This document shows positions 1 through 12,655 of a stretch of 64,000 bases of DNA, one piece after another. Source of the stretch: Gloeophyllum trabeum ATCC 11539 (taxonomy: Eukaryota > Basidiomycota > Agaricomycetes > Gloeophyllales > Gloeophyllaceae). The notes beneath the pieces are model-generated. The model worked only from the letters and a program-made list of their open reading frames with translations. It was not told the DNA's origin and searched no databases. The translations under genes and the position numbers were made by a program. The stretch spans positions 1,299,134-1,363,133 of the forward strand of contig NW_006920417.1 in NCBI RefSeq assembly GCF_000344685.1, given 5' to 3'. Within the stretch, counting starts at the first letter, position 1. Every line of letters starts with the position of its first letter.

Positions 1-195
1 GGCATCTAGACTCGCGCAACAGAGCAACCAACGTATATAGTACGTACAGTGGTCGTCCCGCCCCCTGGCGTACGCCACCCTGACGATACGCGGTCACGTG
101 GCCGTGACGCGCCTATAGCGTCCGCCAATTAAGCGAGGCGTTCAGACTCCGCACTGTCGATACGCCTCTCCTCTCAACCACCACCATCCCCAATC
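1..195 (+). promoter_or_regulatory. Promoter region of F-box paralogue 1
   Basis: Sequence upstream of the first start codon. It contains CACGTGGCCGTGACG at 95-109, which recurs before the two other F-box paralogues of the window, and a pyrimidine/CCACC-rich stretch just before the ATG. No coding signal is seen here. Confidence 0.5.
95..109 (+). promoter_or_regulatory. Shared E-box-type promoter element, copy 1
   Basis: CACGTGGCCGTGACG, an E-box (CACGTG) followed by a GACG core, lies 86 bases before the ATG at 196. The same 15-bp pattern, with two R/Y differences, occurs before paralogues 2 and 3. A bHLH-type regulator is a guess from the CACGTG core only. Confidence 0.55.
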
Positions 196-2746
196 ATGGC
201 AGAACCGCGTAAGTCGTCACGCCTGCGGACCAAGAACAGCCAGGCTGCGGCTGCGGATAAGGAGAACGTATCTACGGCTACAGGGCCGCCTCATAAGCGT
301 GCGCGCAAGAAAGCAGCCGATGACGGTCAGAAAGCTGGTAAAGGCAAGCGCAAGAGCACTGGAAAGCTGAGAGTACTTCTTGAAATGCCGTTGGATGTGT
401 TGTATGAGGTGAGTGGCTTTGAATGTAGTAGGTTAATGGCCTTGCTGATCCAACGAGGGCAGATATTTGGGAGCTTGCATCCCCTCGACCTCCTCCGTCT
501 GTCATGGACATCGAGGGAGTTCCGGCGTGTCCTAATGAACCGCTCTGCGAGGACAGTATGGATACGATCCCTCAAGAGCGTGGAAGGTATGCCCGAATGT
601 CCGGAAGACGTTACGGAGCCGCAATGGGCGCGCCTTGCATTCTATCCTTCCTGTCATGTCGGTATTATAATTAACATGTCCAATCATGTGAGAGGCGGGT
701 ACTCACTTAAAACTCATAACTACAGTACTGCGGCGCTATGAACTGCCAAACCGTAGTCTGGTCCTGCCGTGTGCGGTGTTGCAATAAATGCATGAAGGAA
801 TAGTACGTCGAACTTAGATAGACTATCCATTGGGGAACATTACTCATGTCTACGTAGCTTTGTCGACTCCAAGCACCCGATTTTCAAACCGCTAATCCAG
901 GTATGGAGAGACCACCTCCACACATGGATACCGAGCCATTACATTTTCAGCAAAGGTGCATATACCGCAATATCCTTCCTTTATCTATGGTCTGACCGGC
1001 GCATACAGAGAAGCACGTGTACCTGAAGAGCGAAGCGGAGGCCTTCGTGCGAAGGGTACATCCCAGACCCTCCTGGGGCGCACTAAAAGCGATTCTGAAA
1101 GAGAGGGAAGAGATAGTGATACCTCTGTACGAGGTATGTATGGTGCATCGTAGGTCCTGCAGGACTTAAAGCCGTCCAAAAGCACGCAGAAGAATGCGAT
1201 GAATGGTTCGAAGAAGAAAAGGAGAAGCGAGCTCTTGAGTTGGATGAAGTACGCAGCGCCCGTCGTCAAGCGTGAGTCATCCCCCGCGCTGCCATGGACA
1301 GATTAGATGAATGATTTCCCTTCATCAGGGTTGTCGCGAAATTATACGAAGCAGGCTACGGAGAGGAGCTGACTGCTCTCATGAACTACGATATAGATTC
1401 GTTCATGGACCACCCACTGGTCTCCCAGCCTAAAGAGCTCACCGAACGAAGTAAGTAGTCTGAGACCTGTCTCAATCTCTGATATCCGTAATATTCGCTC
1501 TCTTCGCTCTAGTTTGGAACAACATCCAGGGACCGCTGATAAAATGGATGGAAGAGAAGAAGCTCCAGCGACTAGAGCACGATCGCATTGAGGCAATGTT
1601 GATGCGGGACGCCATGGCGGCCGACCTTTACGAGGAATGGCTGAGGACGCAGTCGCCAGTGGAGGCGTATCCTTCCATTGCGGACGTCCTTCTCATGAAG
1701 GAGTTCAACGACATCATTCTGCAGCCCGCCGATATTGACGTCACAGCCGCAGACTTCGCTCCTGCTATGGGCGCTCTGCCTCGCCTGGTCGAAGAATGGA
1801 GAGAGAAAACGGGACTGAAGCTTTGCGAGCTGATGTCCCGCGAAGAAGGGCAGGACGAAGAAGCCCTGAATGTCCCTCGTCGTTTGGAATTGGCTACTAC
1901 CATATTTCGATGCACGTCATGCCGGGATTTCATAAACTATCCACGGGCCCTCTCCCACAAGTGCTTGACGCGCCCTCGATATGCGAATCCCAAGAGAGGC
2001 TATTGCGCGAAGGAGGCTGGTGAAAAGCAGAGCGACCTTATGCTTCGATGGGGGACTCTGGAACATGAGCCGTGGAACTATGACGGCAACGGCCTGCTCT
2101 TCGCCGATAAGGCTTCTGACCTGGTGAAACAGTTGGTTGAGTCCTGTGGACTTGACCCGGACACAACGACAAGGGAGGAGATGAACGAGAGGAACGATAG
2201 ATTTGCGTGCATGACTTGTGTGACGGGAGGGAGTCGCCCGCATACCGTCATGTCCTGGAATACCGCGGTACGCCGTCTCTACTCCGCGTTTTATCTGTTT
2301 TACTCGATCTAACATATTTTCTTCCGGGACGTTCAGGTTGAACATAGATTAAGAGACCACGCCGAACTGGAGGACTTCAAGGGCTTCGTTCATCTTACTC
2401 CTCAAGATGCCAGGCATGCTAGAGAGCTAGAACGACCACGAGGTTTCGTACCTTTCGAATGGATGGACAACAGACCTGGGATACACCCCATGTACTGGCA
2501 CTGCACCTTTTGTCGAGAGAACATTCTCGAGACTCGACAGGCGGGGCTTGTCGCCCATATGCAAGGGTGAGTGCGCATCTCGGAAAGTCCGTCCATTCTC
2601 ATTGAGTAAACATGCTCCCCAGCCATGGAGTCGGTGCAGATGCCGATATGAGGCAGTACCTCTACAACCACCCGGATGCGCCTGCATATTGGTGTCCTGT
2701 CCCAATTAAAATGAAGGTGAAAGAGACGCCAGTGCCAACATTATGA
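196..2746 (+). CDS. F-box and zinc-finger protein, paralogue 1
   Basis: Multi-exon gene; exons seen include 196-408, 463-657 and 726-802, further exons between about 1010 and 2270, and the last two after 2337. The N-terminus is basic (RKSSRLRTK, KRARKK). It is followed by an F-box-like segment split by intron 1 (LLEMPLDVLYE / IFGSLHPLDLLRLSW), then a cysteine block (YCGAMNC ... RCCNKC). A central Cys pair with HxC (FRCTSC ... SHKC) and a C2H2-like finger near the C-terminus (WHCTFC ... AHMQGHG) follow. F-box proteins normally recruit substrates to SCF ubiquitin ligases through Skp1; that role is inferred. All exon joins I followed keep the frame, ending at TGA 2744-2746. Two paralogues lie at 3087-5572 (minus) and 36461-38980. 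The target is unknown. Confidence 0.75.
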
Positions 2747-3086
2747 ACATAGACGAGATCGGGCAAGACCCTCGCTGGTGCACGTTGCATATGTGTATTA
2801 GTCCACTGTTTCAGAAGTGTAATAATGATACTGCCATATTGCAAAAGGAGAGTATGCTTTTGTCATACGCCTCATATGTTACTGAAGGGTGCCAGTGGCA
2901 TCTCAGTCCCCTTCATGCGTGGTATATGCTCCCTGGGCCGCAAACCAGACAGGGCCTCTGATTTCAGAGAGGTATACATCTCTCATATGCGACACGAGCC
3001 CGGTATGAGCCGCTACGGAGCATATCGCCGCCAGGCCCCGTCACACACTCGGCCATAATGCGTTTTCGTCTCGGAAATCGTGCATT
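2747..3086. other. Tail-to-tail spacer between F-box paralogues 1 and 2
   Basis: About 340 bases between two convergent stop codons. Presumably it holds both 3' UTRs. No coding or RNA gene signal seen. Confidence 0.4.
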
Positions 3087-5572
3087 TCAAACGGCAGCGG
3101 CAACAGGTGGATCCTTCATCTTCATCTCGACACTCGGTGGCCACGAACACGCATTCGAATCAGGATCATGATAAGCGTAGTCTTTCACATCCGCATCCAC
3201 ACTGACTCCGTGACTGAAGAACAACGGTGTGAGACGGTCAGAACCACGCGAGGTAAGGGAGCTACTCACCGGTGCATGTGTGCCAGAACCACCTCAGCGT
3301 CGTTACGTAAAAAGGGGGGGCACATCAACTTGCGACAAACGATGCAATGCCAGTCTTGCGGGAGCCGTCCGGGTCTGTCGGACAACCAAGGGAAAGGCCA
3401 ACGGCGGCATAAGGCAAGTTGCAGATCTATCGAGTCTCGAGGAGACAGGCGAACGAATCCTCTGAGTTTCCCCCTGCTTTCATACTGATGCACACCGAGC
3501 CGCACCTTGAGACCCGTAGTGAGCTTGAGTGAGATCACTCAGGGTAAGGGTAGGACGTACTGCTACATTCCACGTCACAATTGTTTGCTCACGCTCGGAC
3601 CCCTCGCACGCAAACCTATCACTGCGGTCGTCCATCTCGTTCTTCGTTGTCACCCCCGGGTCGAGGCTGCATGCAACGACCAACCGTCTCGCGACCTCCG
3701 AAGCACCCTCGTCGAACTGCAGTCTGTGGCTGTCGCAATTCCACGGCGCGCAGCGCAGCGCCACCCATCTGAATCTCATGTCACTTTGTCCCCCACTGAG
3801 AAGGTCCTGGCCGAGATAACTCAGCTTCGTTGTGCACGCGTGGAAGAGCGCCCGAGGGTAGTGTATGAGCTCAGTGCACATCTTGCATCGGAATATGGTT
3901 GTAGCCAATTCCAAGTGACGGGGGTCCTTCCAGACCTGTTCTTCCTCGTCTTCCTCGTGAGGCATCAGTTTGCAGAGCTTGAGCTTGATTTCGGTTCTCC
4001 ACTCCTCCACTAGCCGAGGTAGGGACTCTATAGCCGGGACAAAGTCCTCCTCGCTGACTTCAACATTTAATCGCCGGGAAAGAATCTCGCTGAACTCCTT
4101 CATCAAGCAGACGTCCGCAACAGAGGGGAATGGGTCCACTGGGGACTGCAACTCCAGCCATTCCTGGTATAGGGCGGATACTATGGCGTCGTGAGCGAGC
4201 ATAGTGTTCTTGCGTATTGCCTCCGCCACTTCGAGTGACTTCTCTTGTACAAATTCTATGACCTCGTCCTTGATGTTGTTCCAAACTAAAGCAGAGATCG
4301 TGAGCGTCGCTGCAGGTCTGGCAGTATAGCCTCCAGGGCACTTACTACGCTCAGTGAGTTCTTTGGGCTGCGAAACGAGCGGGTGCTCCGTTAAGGAAGA
4401 GACATCGTACTCGCTGATAGCTTGAACCTCCGGCGCCAGACCCATGCCAAAGAGTTTGTGGAGAATCTTGTGAAATTAAGGCTAAATCGTCCACCTGTTG
4501 GTGATTGAGATAGCATGTACGACTTACGCTTCACGGCGAGCATCGCGTAGCCTCTCTAACTCCATACTCCGTTTTCTCTTCTCGGATTGCAGCCATGCCT
4601 CGCATTGGTCCGCGTGCTTCGAGATACATCAATCTTAGACCGAAACAAATCCATAATACATACCTCCATCAATGATTGAATTTTCTCTGACCTTTCATCA
4701 AGAATGTCGCCGAGTTCGTCTGGGGTCCGTTCTGACTGCAGCAACCGCATAATCTCCCCCGCGTCGCTCCTAAGAAACAGCAGTCTATCTACCGAAAAAA
4801 AATGTAAGGGGGCAATTTATGGATGGATGGATAGATCCACCCGCCTTTTGAATCGATATAATGGCTGCGCATGAATGAAGAGAGGTCCTGCCGGAGACCT
4901 GCAGGTAACCGATAGAATATGTAGGTATCCGACTCGACAAACCTAGGCGCACATACGTTAGACGAGAATACCACGAGTGAAGCACAACATCACGTACTGT
5001 TCCTTGAGGCATTTATTGCATGATCTGATACGACATGTCCAGACAACAGTCTGGCAGTTTACGGCCCCGCAGTACTGGAGTATAATACAATATCAGGACC
5101 AGCCCAAGACACCCTAGTTCAATAACGACGTGGCAGTGGGGATAGAACGCGAGGTACGCCCACTGGGGCTCAGTCAAGTCCTCCGGACGATCAGGCAGAC
5201 CTTCAACGTTCTGGGATCCATGCCGCACGCGCAGAGCGGTGCATCACGGTACGTCGGAGCTCCTTCGCCGTCCATGACAAGCGAAGTAAGTCGAGAGGAT
5301 GCAACTTCCCGAGTATCTGCAAACATTGCGAGATGACGCCTGCAAGCCCTATATGGCTTGCCTGATACGCGTACCTCGTACAGAACATCCAGGGGCATCT
5401 CCAGGAGCAGCCTGAGTTTTCCTTTCTTCCTCTTGCTATTTTTGTCGGTTTGCTTGTCTCCGTGGTCACCGGCCGCGTTCTGCCTTTTGCCCTTGACGGT
5501 ACCAGTATTCTCTTCGCCGACAGTGTCCTTGTCCTTCGCCGTGCGCCGCAAAGATTTGCGAGTTTCTACCAT
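3087..5572 (-). pseudogene. F-box and zinc-finger protein, paralogue 2, frameshifted
   Basis: Reads from ATG 5570-5572 to TGA at 3087. It has the same order of parts as paralogue 1: basic N-terminus, F-box (LLEMPLDVLYE / ILGKLHPLDLLRLSW), YCGAVNC ... SCNKC block, FRCKMC ... FHAC, and a C-terminal finger (WHCIVC ... AHMHR HG). Two faults are visible. First, after RSARAAWIP there are 8 bases fewer than in paralogue 1 (about 5200-5216), so translation meets TGA until the frame is changed. Second, the intron after ARREA (donor near 4530) has a phase-2 donor but its only good acceptor (before 4475) is phase 0. Beyond these points long conserved stretches remain open, so the decay is probably recent. 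An unusual splice rescue is possible but not seen. Confidence 0.65.
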
Positions 5573-6133
5573 GGTGATGGTGGTCGAGAGCAGAACGCGC
5601 AAGTGTATACCCTAAACCTGGCATAACCCGTGAATATATGCGCTCTCGAGTATATGCGCGTCGCGGTCACGTGATTACATATATTCCGGTGGATGACGAC
5701 ATTCTGCAGTCCTCAGAGGCTAAATTCGGAAGGCATACTACCTATTATGGTAGGATCACGGATATGTTCTTCTCGTTTTCACGCTCGACTTTTGTCAACC
5801 AAAGACTTCTCCTTCACGCCCGACCGAATATAATAAGCCTTTCCCTCCGATGGGAGGTCATATGCTCTTTGTCTCCTTCCACTTCTGAATCGATGCCGTT
5901 TGCTCGCCTGCACGCTTGTTGAGCCCGCGTTTCTTTGGTAAACGATACATCATACTATCCTCACTTAGTGCTCTCTCTACTATCCGGCTTGTTTGGACGA
6001 AATTCACAAAACTCATGGTCGCACAAGTTGAGGTCTTGTGATACTATCACCCGAGGTATCGGGGGTCTTGGATCCTTACCCACTTCGATCATCATCGGTC
6101 TTCCTCGGACTTGGACATGCACTTGAATGTGCC
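5573..6133. promoter_or_regulatory. Divergent region between F-box 2 and lipase
   Basis: About 560 bases between two divergent genes. It holds the shared F-box element at 5659-5673. Short open stretches near 5860-5920 might be a 5' exon of the lipase, but I cannot support one. Confidence 0.35.
5659..5673 (-). promoter_or_regulatory. Shared E-box-type promoter element, copy 2
   Basis: On the minus strand the sequence reads CACGTGACCGCGACG. It is identical to the copy before paralogue 3, and sits 86 bases before the start codon of paralogue 2, the same distance as for paralogue 1. Confidence 0.6.
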
Positions 6134-8253
6134 ATGAACTCCGTTCTATGCCTGTCTGCACCTGTATATCTCTTCATTCGACGTGTCGTGCATGTTCTTT
6201 CAGCTCTCTCAATCTCCAACCAGTATGTCTTGCTGCAGAGTGGCAAAGGGAAAGTGGACACCGGCGTTCTGAATATCCAAGTAAACAAGGAGAAAGCGTT
6301 CAATACCGCAGGGGGCATACCAGGTAAGAGCGCGTTCACGTTGGAGGAAGGTTTTATACACATCGAAGACGTATGGCACCTCTCAGCGTCACTCATATCG
6401 CTTATGAGCAGATGGTCCTGCGACATTGTCATCGTCCAAGGACGTTTCTCCGTCTACTGACGGCAATGTAACGAATCATCATGAGAACAATGAATCGAGA
6501 GACAGGTCACCGGACCCAACACCAGAACCAGGACGTCCGAGTGAGGATACAAAGCGGCTTGATACAATCCATCAGCTGTTACAGAATCCAGTCCTGTACG
6601 ATCCCATACGGACGCCCCGCCATCCCATAGCACTGTGCCATGGTGAGTGATCTCTTATGACGTCCGAAGACGCGTTTTCATGTGGCGCTCCACAGGACTC
6701 TATGGATTCGATGTCCGAGGCCCATCCTCGTTCCCCAGCTTGCAAATGCACTACTGGTCGAACGTTCTACAGATTCTCAAGAAAAAGGTCGGAGCCGAGG
6801 TGATCGTTACCTCCGTCCCTGCGTGCGTCGTTTCCGTTGAATATAAATAATTCGGCTGATTGCTGACTGAGTTTCTAGAACAGGCTCCATAGCTTCACGC
6901 GCAGAGAACCTTGACAGAGCCCTCAAGGACCGAGCACGAGGCAAAGGGATCAATTTCATGGCGCATTCCATGGGGGGGCTTGACTGTCGGCATTTGATTT
7001 CGCACATCAAGCCTAGGGATTACACGCCCGTGTCACTTACGACTGTAGCGACACCCCATCGCGGAAGTCCGTTCATGGATTGGTGTGCGGTTAGTTCGGT
7101 GTAATGTTTCCTCACCGGCATGCCTAAATAGTCCGTCACCCAGGAGCGCATTGGTATCGGTAAACTCAAGCGCCAGGAGCAACAACGATTAAAGGCTGAG
7201 GAATCGACTGCCCAGTCGGAACTGGATCCGCTTGATGCCTCCTCTGCTGCAGAAAAGCACACGCCACCCCCACGCTCCCCATCTCCCCTCTCCATTTCTT
7301 TATTCCCTTCCTCCTTCACCACCTTTCTCATGTCCATCCTCGACTCGCCGGCTTACGCGAACCTGACCTCCACCTATCTCAACGAGATATTCAATCCTAC
7401 CACCCCAGATGATCCGCGGGTCAAATACTTTAGCGTCGCGGCGCGGATCCAGAACGTGGCCATTTGGCACCCGTTTTGGCTACCTAAAATGGTGCTGGAC
7501 GGTGTAGAGCAAAGGGAGCGCCAGCAGCTGCGGAAGGAGGGAGAGGAGATGCTGAGGCAGCGCGGATGGACGAGGGAGGACTACGTGCGGATGGAGGGGC
7601 GCCCGCCAATATGGGAACGCGAGGACGAGTGGGGAAATGACGGGCTCGTGACTGTTCAGAGTGCGCGGTGGGGTGAGTTCCTAGGGATCATGGAAGGCTG
7701 CGATCATTGGCATATCCGCGGCGCGCGGGGATTGGAGCTCGATATCGATATACCGAACGTGTCGTTTGGGATTGGGAACAGCTTTGGCGAGGGATGGAGT
7801 TTGTCGGATTGGACCCGGTTCGTGACAGCATGGCGGAAGGAGGAGAAGAAAAAGGAGACCGAGAAGAAGAAAGAGAATGGTAAGGTGAAGAAAATCGAGA
7901 AAAAGGAAAGAGAGGAGACGCTGTCGAAGGCGGTGGAAGCCAGTCAGAAGGAGAAGGAGAGACGAGCGCGAGAGGCGGATGACCATGACGATGATTTCCT
8001 CAAGTCCTCGACGGATAAATTGTCCGCGGTGTTCGACTGGCTTGTCGAGCAGGTACCTACACCTGCCAGGGCTGGTGTCAGTCCACTTGCCTCATCGTCT
8101 CGCGGCGCGTCTGCGTCGCCCGACGAGAAGAGTGCGCGGGAGCAGAGCAAGAAAAGCAAGAAACCGTCGGTCAAAAACGAGCTCGAGACGAAGGAGGACC
8201 TAGAACGATTTTATGTCGCTCTTTCGAGGAAGTTGTATGATGAAGGGCTGTAG
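6134..8253 (+). CDS. Alpha/beta-hydrolase, putative triacylglycerol lipase
   Basis: Five exons (6134-6323, 6412-6642, 6696-6822, 6879-7089, 7132-8253) give 626 aa. The lipase lid/oxyanion region HGLYGFD follows a low-complexity linker. The nucleophile elbow is AHSMGG with Ser at about residue 213, and VATPHRGSPF and the late GCDHWHIRG (likely catalytic His) follow. This combination resembles the yeast Tgl2 mitochondrial lipase type. The first residues (MNSVLCLSAPVYLFIRRVVH) are hydrophobic/basic and could be a mitochondrial presequence or membrane segment. A long Lys/Glu-rich insertion (about residues 410-465) and a Ser-rich tail are unlike the compact yeast enzyme. The start is the only in-frame ATG in the first exon; an upstream exon cannot be excluded. 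Confidence 0.75.
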
Positions 8254-8492
8254 CAGCAGATCCACTGTGTACATAAATAATATCTTGTAATCCCTGTTCA
8301 CATATAATACACGCATCTAGGCTTATGTAGTAGATCAATATAGGACTCATATCTGTTTCGATATCTTGTTCCGGCTTTTGTGTACACTGAGAGGACATCA
8401 GTTGGAAGAATTGCGACAGTTGGAAAGATTCAATCGCTATACCCAGTGCAACAATTCAGACAAGATCGACAAAATCATCCACAGGCTCGTGT

Positions 8493-9965
8493 TCAGTGTC
8501 CGAGAGACCTTGAGGGTATCTTCTCCCGGGCCCATTGGGCCGTCTCTAGTCTTGCATTCAATGAGGGATCCAATGCCTCGAACTTCCAGGACTCTTCCGG
8601 GTCCTCTGGGAGGTATATTCCCAAGGCAGCGAGGGAGAGGTACGTATGAAATGGATCTACAGTTCATCAAGATGTTGAGGATCACGCCTGGCAGCCATAA
8701 CGGTGCGCATACCAGAATGTTCGCCAGGGGCTTTGGCAATCCCCCCGAATTTGAACTGGCACTTCGCCAAGAACGAAGCCAGAGGACCAGTATCCACCAG
8801 GCCTTTCACGTCTAATATCTGCAAAGGGGTACGGCCAACTCAGTGAGGTTCAACACTTGTAGCAGCAGATCGGGGTTACCTGGAGAGAGGCGCCACACCA
8901 GAAACAATAACACGCGTCCGGATCCTTTTCCGTGCGCCCACGGAATCCGCCCAATGACTCTTGGTTGTGGACGAGCCATCGGATTGTCTGCCGCCGTTGG
9001 GCCTGTGTGAGTCCGCTAAGGGATAGAGAAGTTGAATGGGGAGCGCTGAGGGCTAGGTGTATGGCTGCGAGAGCGCAGTAGGTTGTCCCTCCTGGATCGG
9101 GCGTCAGGACGATCTTCCGGACCATAACTCAGACGTACCCACCTTGTGCTTCGGCATACGGCTCCTGACCGTACCCGCCCTCGTATGTCTGAAGAAGAGT
9201 CAGAAACGTGTTCCGGAGGGGATGATAGTAACCTACCCGGCATTTGCTGATGAACGACAATGCGCGGGGGACGTCTATGCCCGACCAGTCGTCCAACATG
9301 CTGCTGATGGCGAATGCGCAGTACACCGATCTCAAGTCGGATTCCGTGCTATTAGGGTAACTGCAGAAGCTGCCGTCTTCGCGCTGGCAGCTCCGGAGGA
9401 ACGTCAGCAGACCCTGCCGGTGGAGGCGGGCGAAGTCGTCCCTCAGGATAGAGAGCGAAAGCAGCGCAGTGTAAGTCATTATCAGGTGTGGCGTGTCATA
9501 TTCGGAGTATTCTGCCTAAGTACCCTATCAATAGCTTGGCTATTCCGTAGGGAGTGAACGTACGCTCTGGGAACCTGCCCCTGTCATGAAGGGGCTTGGT
9601 CGAAAGCCTGCACCGTACTTCCCGCCTGCGATTATAGAACGGTCAGCATTAGTTAGCACTTTGGAATAGCACAACGGACTGGCATGCTGTTGCCATATCC
9701 ATTCCTTCCAGCTTTCTCGATCCGCATCAGTGCTCTTTGACTCCAGTACTCCAAGCAGGTCAAGGGACCCAAGGCAATAGAACACCAACGCCAAACTTGA
9801 TTTGCACATCGATTCAGAGTGCGTTTCACACATTGGAAAAACTGGGGCCTACCGAGACGAATCCATCTCCGTCTGCGAGGACGGCAATCCCGACAGACAT
9901 CGTATGCAATGCAATGCATGTGCGTTGCGAGATAATTTGGGCAAGGGCTCCGGGGATTCCGCCAT
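8493..9965 (-). CDS. Protein geranylgeranyltransferase type I, beta subunit
   Basis: Eight exons (9853-9965, 9680-9795, 9564-9625, 9237-9515, 9143-9188, 8880-9091, 8713-8818, 8493-8656) give 365 aa, a normal length for this family. It catalyses transfer of a C20 isoprenoid to the Cys of CaaX proteins such as Rho/Cdc42, as a dimer with the RAM2 alpha subunit. Hallmarks of the alpha-alpha barrel and zinc site are FYCLGSLDLLG, FRPSPFMTGAG, YEGGYGQEPYAEAQGG, GGFRGRTEKDPDACYCFWCG and FGGIAKAPGEHSDPFHTYL (zinc ligands Asp, Cys, His). Intron 2 uses an unusual GTCCGT donor. It is followed downstream (minus direction) by no overlapping gene. Confidence 0.93.
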
Positions 9966-10513
9966 CGTCTTCGTCTGCAAGTATCACGTCGCTACGTGAT
10001 ACAAGACTGAGAGCGGGATGGTAACAGGTAGAAATATGTCTCGCAAGAGGACCGTTTAGATTCATGATGATATACCTCGCAAGTCGTGGCAGTATCCTCG
10101 TTGTACGATCCCGCACATCGGATCGACAGCTAAGAAGACGCTCTACGCATCGAGCGCCCAGCAAACACGACTGGTCGTAGGATACGTTTGCACAATAAGA
10201 TTCTCATCAGAGTAAGCGGATCGGACAGAACATTGCATGCAGGCCTTTATGAATGCGTCCGAGCCGACTATGTGTGGCACAGCGGCTCAGAGCCTAAACA
10301 GCAGTGGGTCAAGAAAGATCGTCGCGTTGTGATAGTAGCACCAGAAAGCGGATAGGCAAATACGTTATGTAAAAAGGGCGGGTGTAATACAGATACAATT
10401 GTTCGAGTGGAAAACGAGTGAGCGCGCCTGACAGAGAAAGAGCAGAGCGTGCAGACACACAACATTACGATAGCGCCGCGGTTATCCCCATTAAACAGCA
10501 TCGGCAGCGCCCC
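9966..10513. other. Spacer between CDC43 start and NOT2 stop
   Basis: About 550 bases between two genes on the same (minus) strand. It should hold the CDC43 promoter and NOT2 3' UTR. No coding exon recognised. Confidence 0.4.
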
Positions 10514-12655
10514 TCACATCGACGTGACGATCGCCGGAAGGTTAGCCCTCGTTTGCGGTAGCTGCTGCGGCTGGGACTGCGTTGGCATCTGGAGGGTCAG
10601 GCCAGGCGCGAACGCGGGGTGCGCCTTCTCCTCCAGATCCGCGTACATGACCATCATGTCCTTGCGGCCCTTTTCCCAGTTCTCCGGATCCCAGTAGGTG
10701 TACGTCCCGGACTCCCCGCCGTTGACCTTCACAGAGTTCTGCTGGCCCGCCTCCTTCGTGAGCCATAGCCGCAGCTCCTTGTGGTACCGCCAATTGCGGT
10801 TATACCTGTCAATGCAAAAAGACCGCCGTGAGTGCGATGAAAACGGTCGGTCAGGAAAGGGTGACCCACAATTCCTGCGCGGCAACCTCCTGCATGGCAT
10901 CCCGCGGAGACGAGTAGAACATGAAAAATAACGTCTCGTCACTGAATGCCTGAGCCTTGGCAGGCCCCGGTGGCGGAGGGTGTACGCTATAGCAGGCTGG
11001 TAAATGGAAGTCGGGCTCTACCGTATGCGCCGCTGATGAATCCGCCCAGGGCGTGATGAACGTCGAGTACAGATTTCTATCCACCGATCAGATCACACAA
11101 AGCGCACGAGATGTCAAGACATACCCAGTATTCGTCATATCCATCCCCATCGTCCCTAAATCTGTACCCACCGTTAGCATGCTCTGGTCCAGATCCGCAT
11201 TCTTTATCATGGCTATTAGCCCTAATAGCCCCCACCGGTCCGCCGGAGACATTAGCACTTGTTGCGCAGGGGTCTGTGGCACGCCTCCCTGCGCATGTGC
11301 AGCATCAGCAGCTGGTGTCCCGTTCCCTAGATAGGGCGTCTGCTGTGCCTGCTGGCCTGCGCCTGGCGCTGGGTGGTGGCCCGCGATTGGCTGCTGGACA
11401 TAGGAGGTTGGGGGAGGCACGCCCGGCGGTGCGTTTAGATGCTGCTGAGAGGGCTGCTGTGGTAGGTGGTTTGGCGCTGAATTGTGACCGCCGCCGTTTT
11501 GCTGCAATGACTGTGTCGGATACGAGCCCGCGCCCGCTGCAGCTGGTGTTTGGGAGCCACCGTTCGGGTTAGGGGAGTTCCATGCTGGGTGATTTGACTG
11601 GTTCAGCTTCATTGCGTAGTTCTGCAGTAACAAGGAGCAAGCGTGGCGTGCGAGAAGCAGAACGAATCAATTATCCAGCCTACTCCATCCATACGGGAAA
11701 CATAGCGTACCCGTTGCTTTTCTGCTTCCGACTGGAACCCGGAATGTAAGTTTCGAGACGCACCCAGATTTAATAGCCCTGGTTGCTGCTGCCCTGCCTG
11801 CGATGGCGTAGAAGCCACGCCACCTAGCGAACCCAACAATGTCTGCCGCTGCTGATCGCTATTTTGCTGACCGAACCCGTTAAGCCCTGGTGGGTGACCT
11901 TCTTGATTCGGTTGACTCGGGTGTGCCGATTGTTGCGTTTGTGATGTCTGGGGTTGCCCACTTAGCGCGGGGAAGTCGTCCGGCGTAAAGTCGCGGTTCT
12001 GGTTCCCTCCTGACGTGCTCGATGAACCCTGTCCGCCCACCCCACCCAAGGCCACCCCCGTCCCTGCCTGACTCGCGTAGCTAGCACCTCCTGTCGCGCC
12101 GGTTGCCGTGCTATTCGATGTGGCCGCCGACCCAGTGGTAGTCGAACCGAGTGCTGGGAAGTCGTTCGGATCCAGGCCGACTTCGCTCGCTGACGACACC
12201 GAGGGTGCCGTGCCTAGGGTTGAAGGTGCGGTCTGAGGCGCCAGGTGCGGGGGTAAACTCGTGCTCGTATTGTTCGACGGTTGTGTTGTCGTCTGCTGGG
12301 TGTGTGGCATGCTCGTCTGTTGGTGCTGGTGGGTTTGTGGCTGCTGCTGTGTCTGCTGCTGCTGCAGCGCGCTGCCGAACGGGAATGTGCTCTGCGCGCG
12401 CTGCTGGATGAAGTTCGGTGATGGCTGCGAGACCATGCTCTGTGGCGTGCGGTGGTTTGGTAGGTTTGGGTAGCCCTGCATGACGTTCCTTGGTGGGAGG
12501 CCGAATGAGGGAGGATATGGGCCGCGGAAGTGGCCAGCTAGGCCCGGAGTGGGCGCTAGACTCGGTGGCCGCTGGGGTGGTTGTGGTTGACCTGGACGCA
12601 CGGTGAATAACGCTTGTCTACTCTGCGCCGAAGTCCAGCGGTTACCTCGATTCAT
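10514..12655 (-). CDS. CCR4-NOT complex subunit NOT2
   Basis: Four exons (11711-12655, 11125-11621, 10870-11076, 10514-10805) give 646 aa. The C-terminal NOT2/3/5 (NOT-box) domain is clear: DRWGLLGLIAMIKNADLDQS, NLYSTFITPWADS, ETLFFMFYSSPRDAMQEVAA, LYNRNWRYHKELRLWL, YWDPENWEKGRKD. The N-terminal half is Gln/Pro/Ser/Thr-rich and disordered-looking, with two DFPALG/DFPALS motifs typical of NOT2 (GLDPNDFPALG and FTPDDFPALS). NOT2 links NOT1 and NOT3/5 in the complex that deadenylates mRNA and modulates transcription. The start is ATG 12653-12655; the longer open frame upstream begins with TTG only. The Gln-rich part is unusually long compared with the yeast 191-aa protein. Confidence 0.93.

Noticed and set aside
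11111..11572. Plus-strand open frame opposite NOT2
   Set aside because: It is a mirror of the Gln/Pro-rich NOT2 coding region, with no start context or splice pattern.
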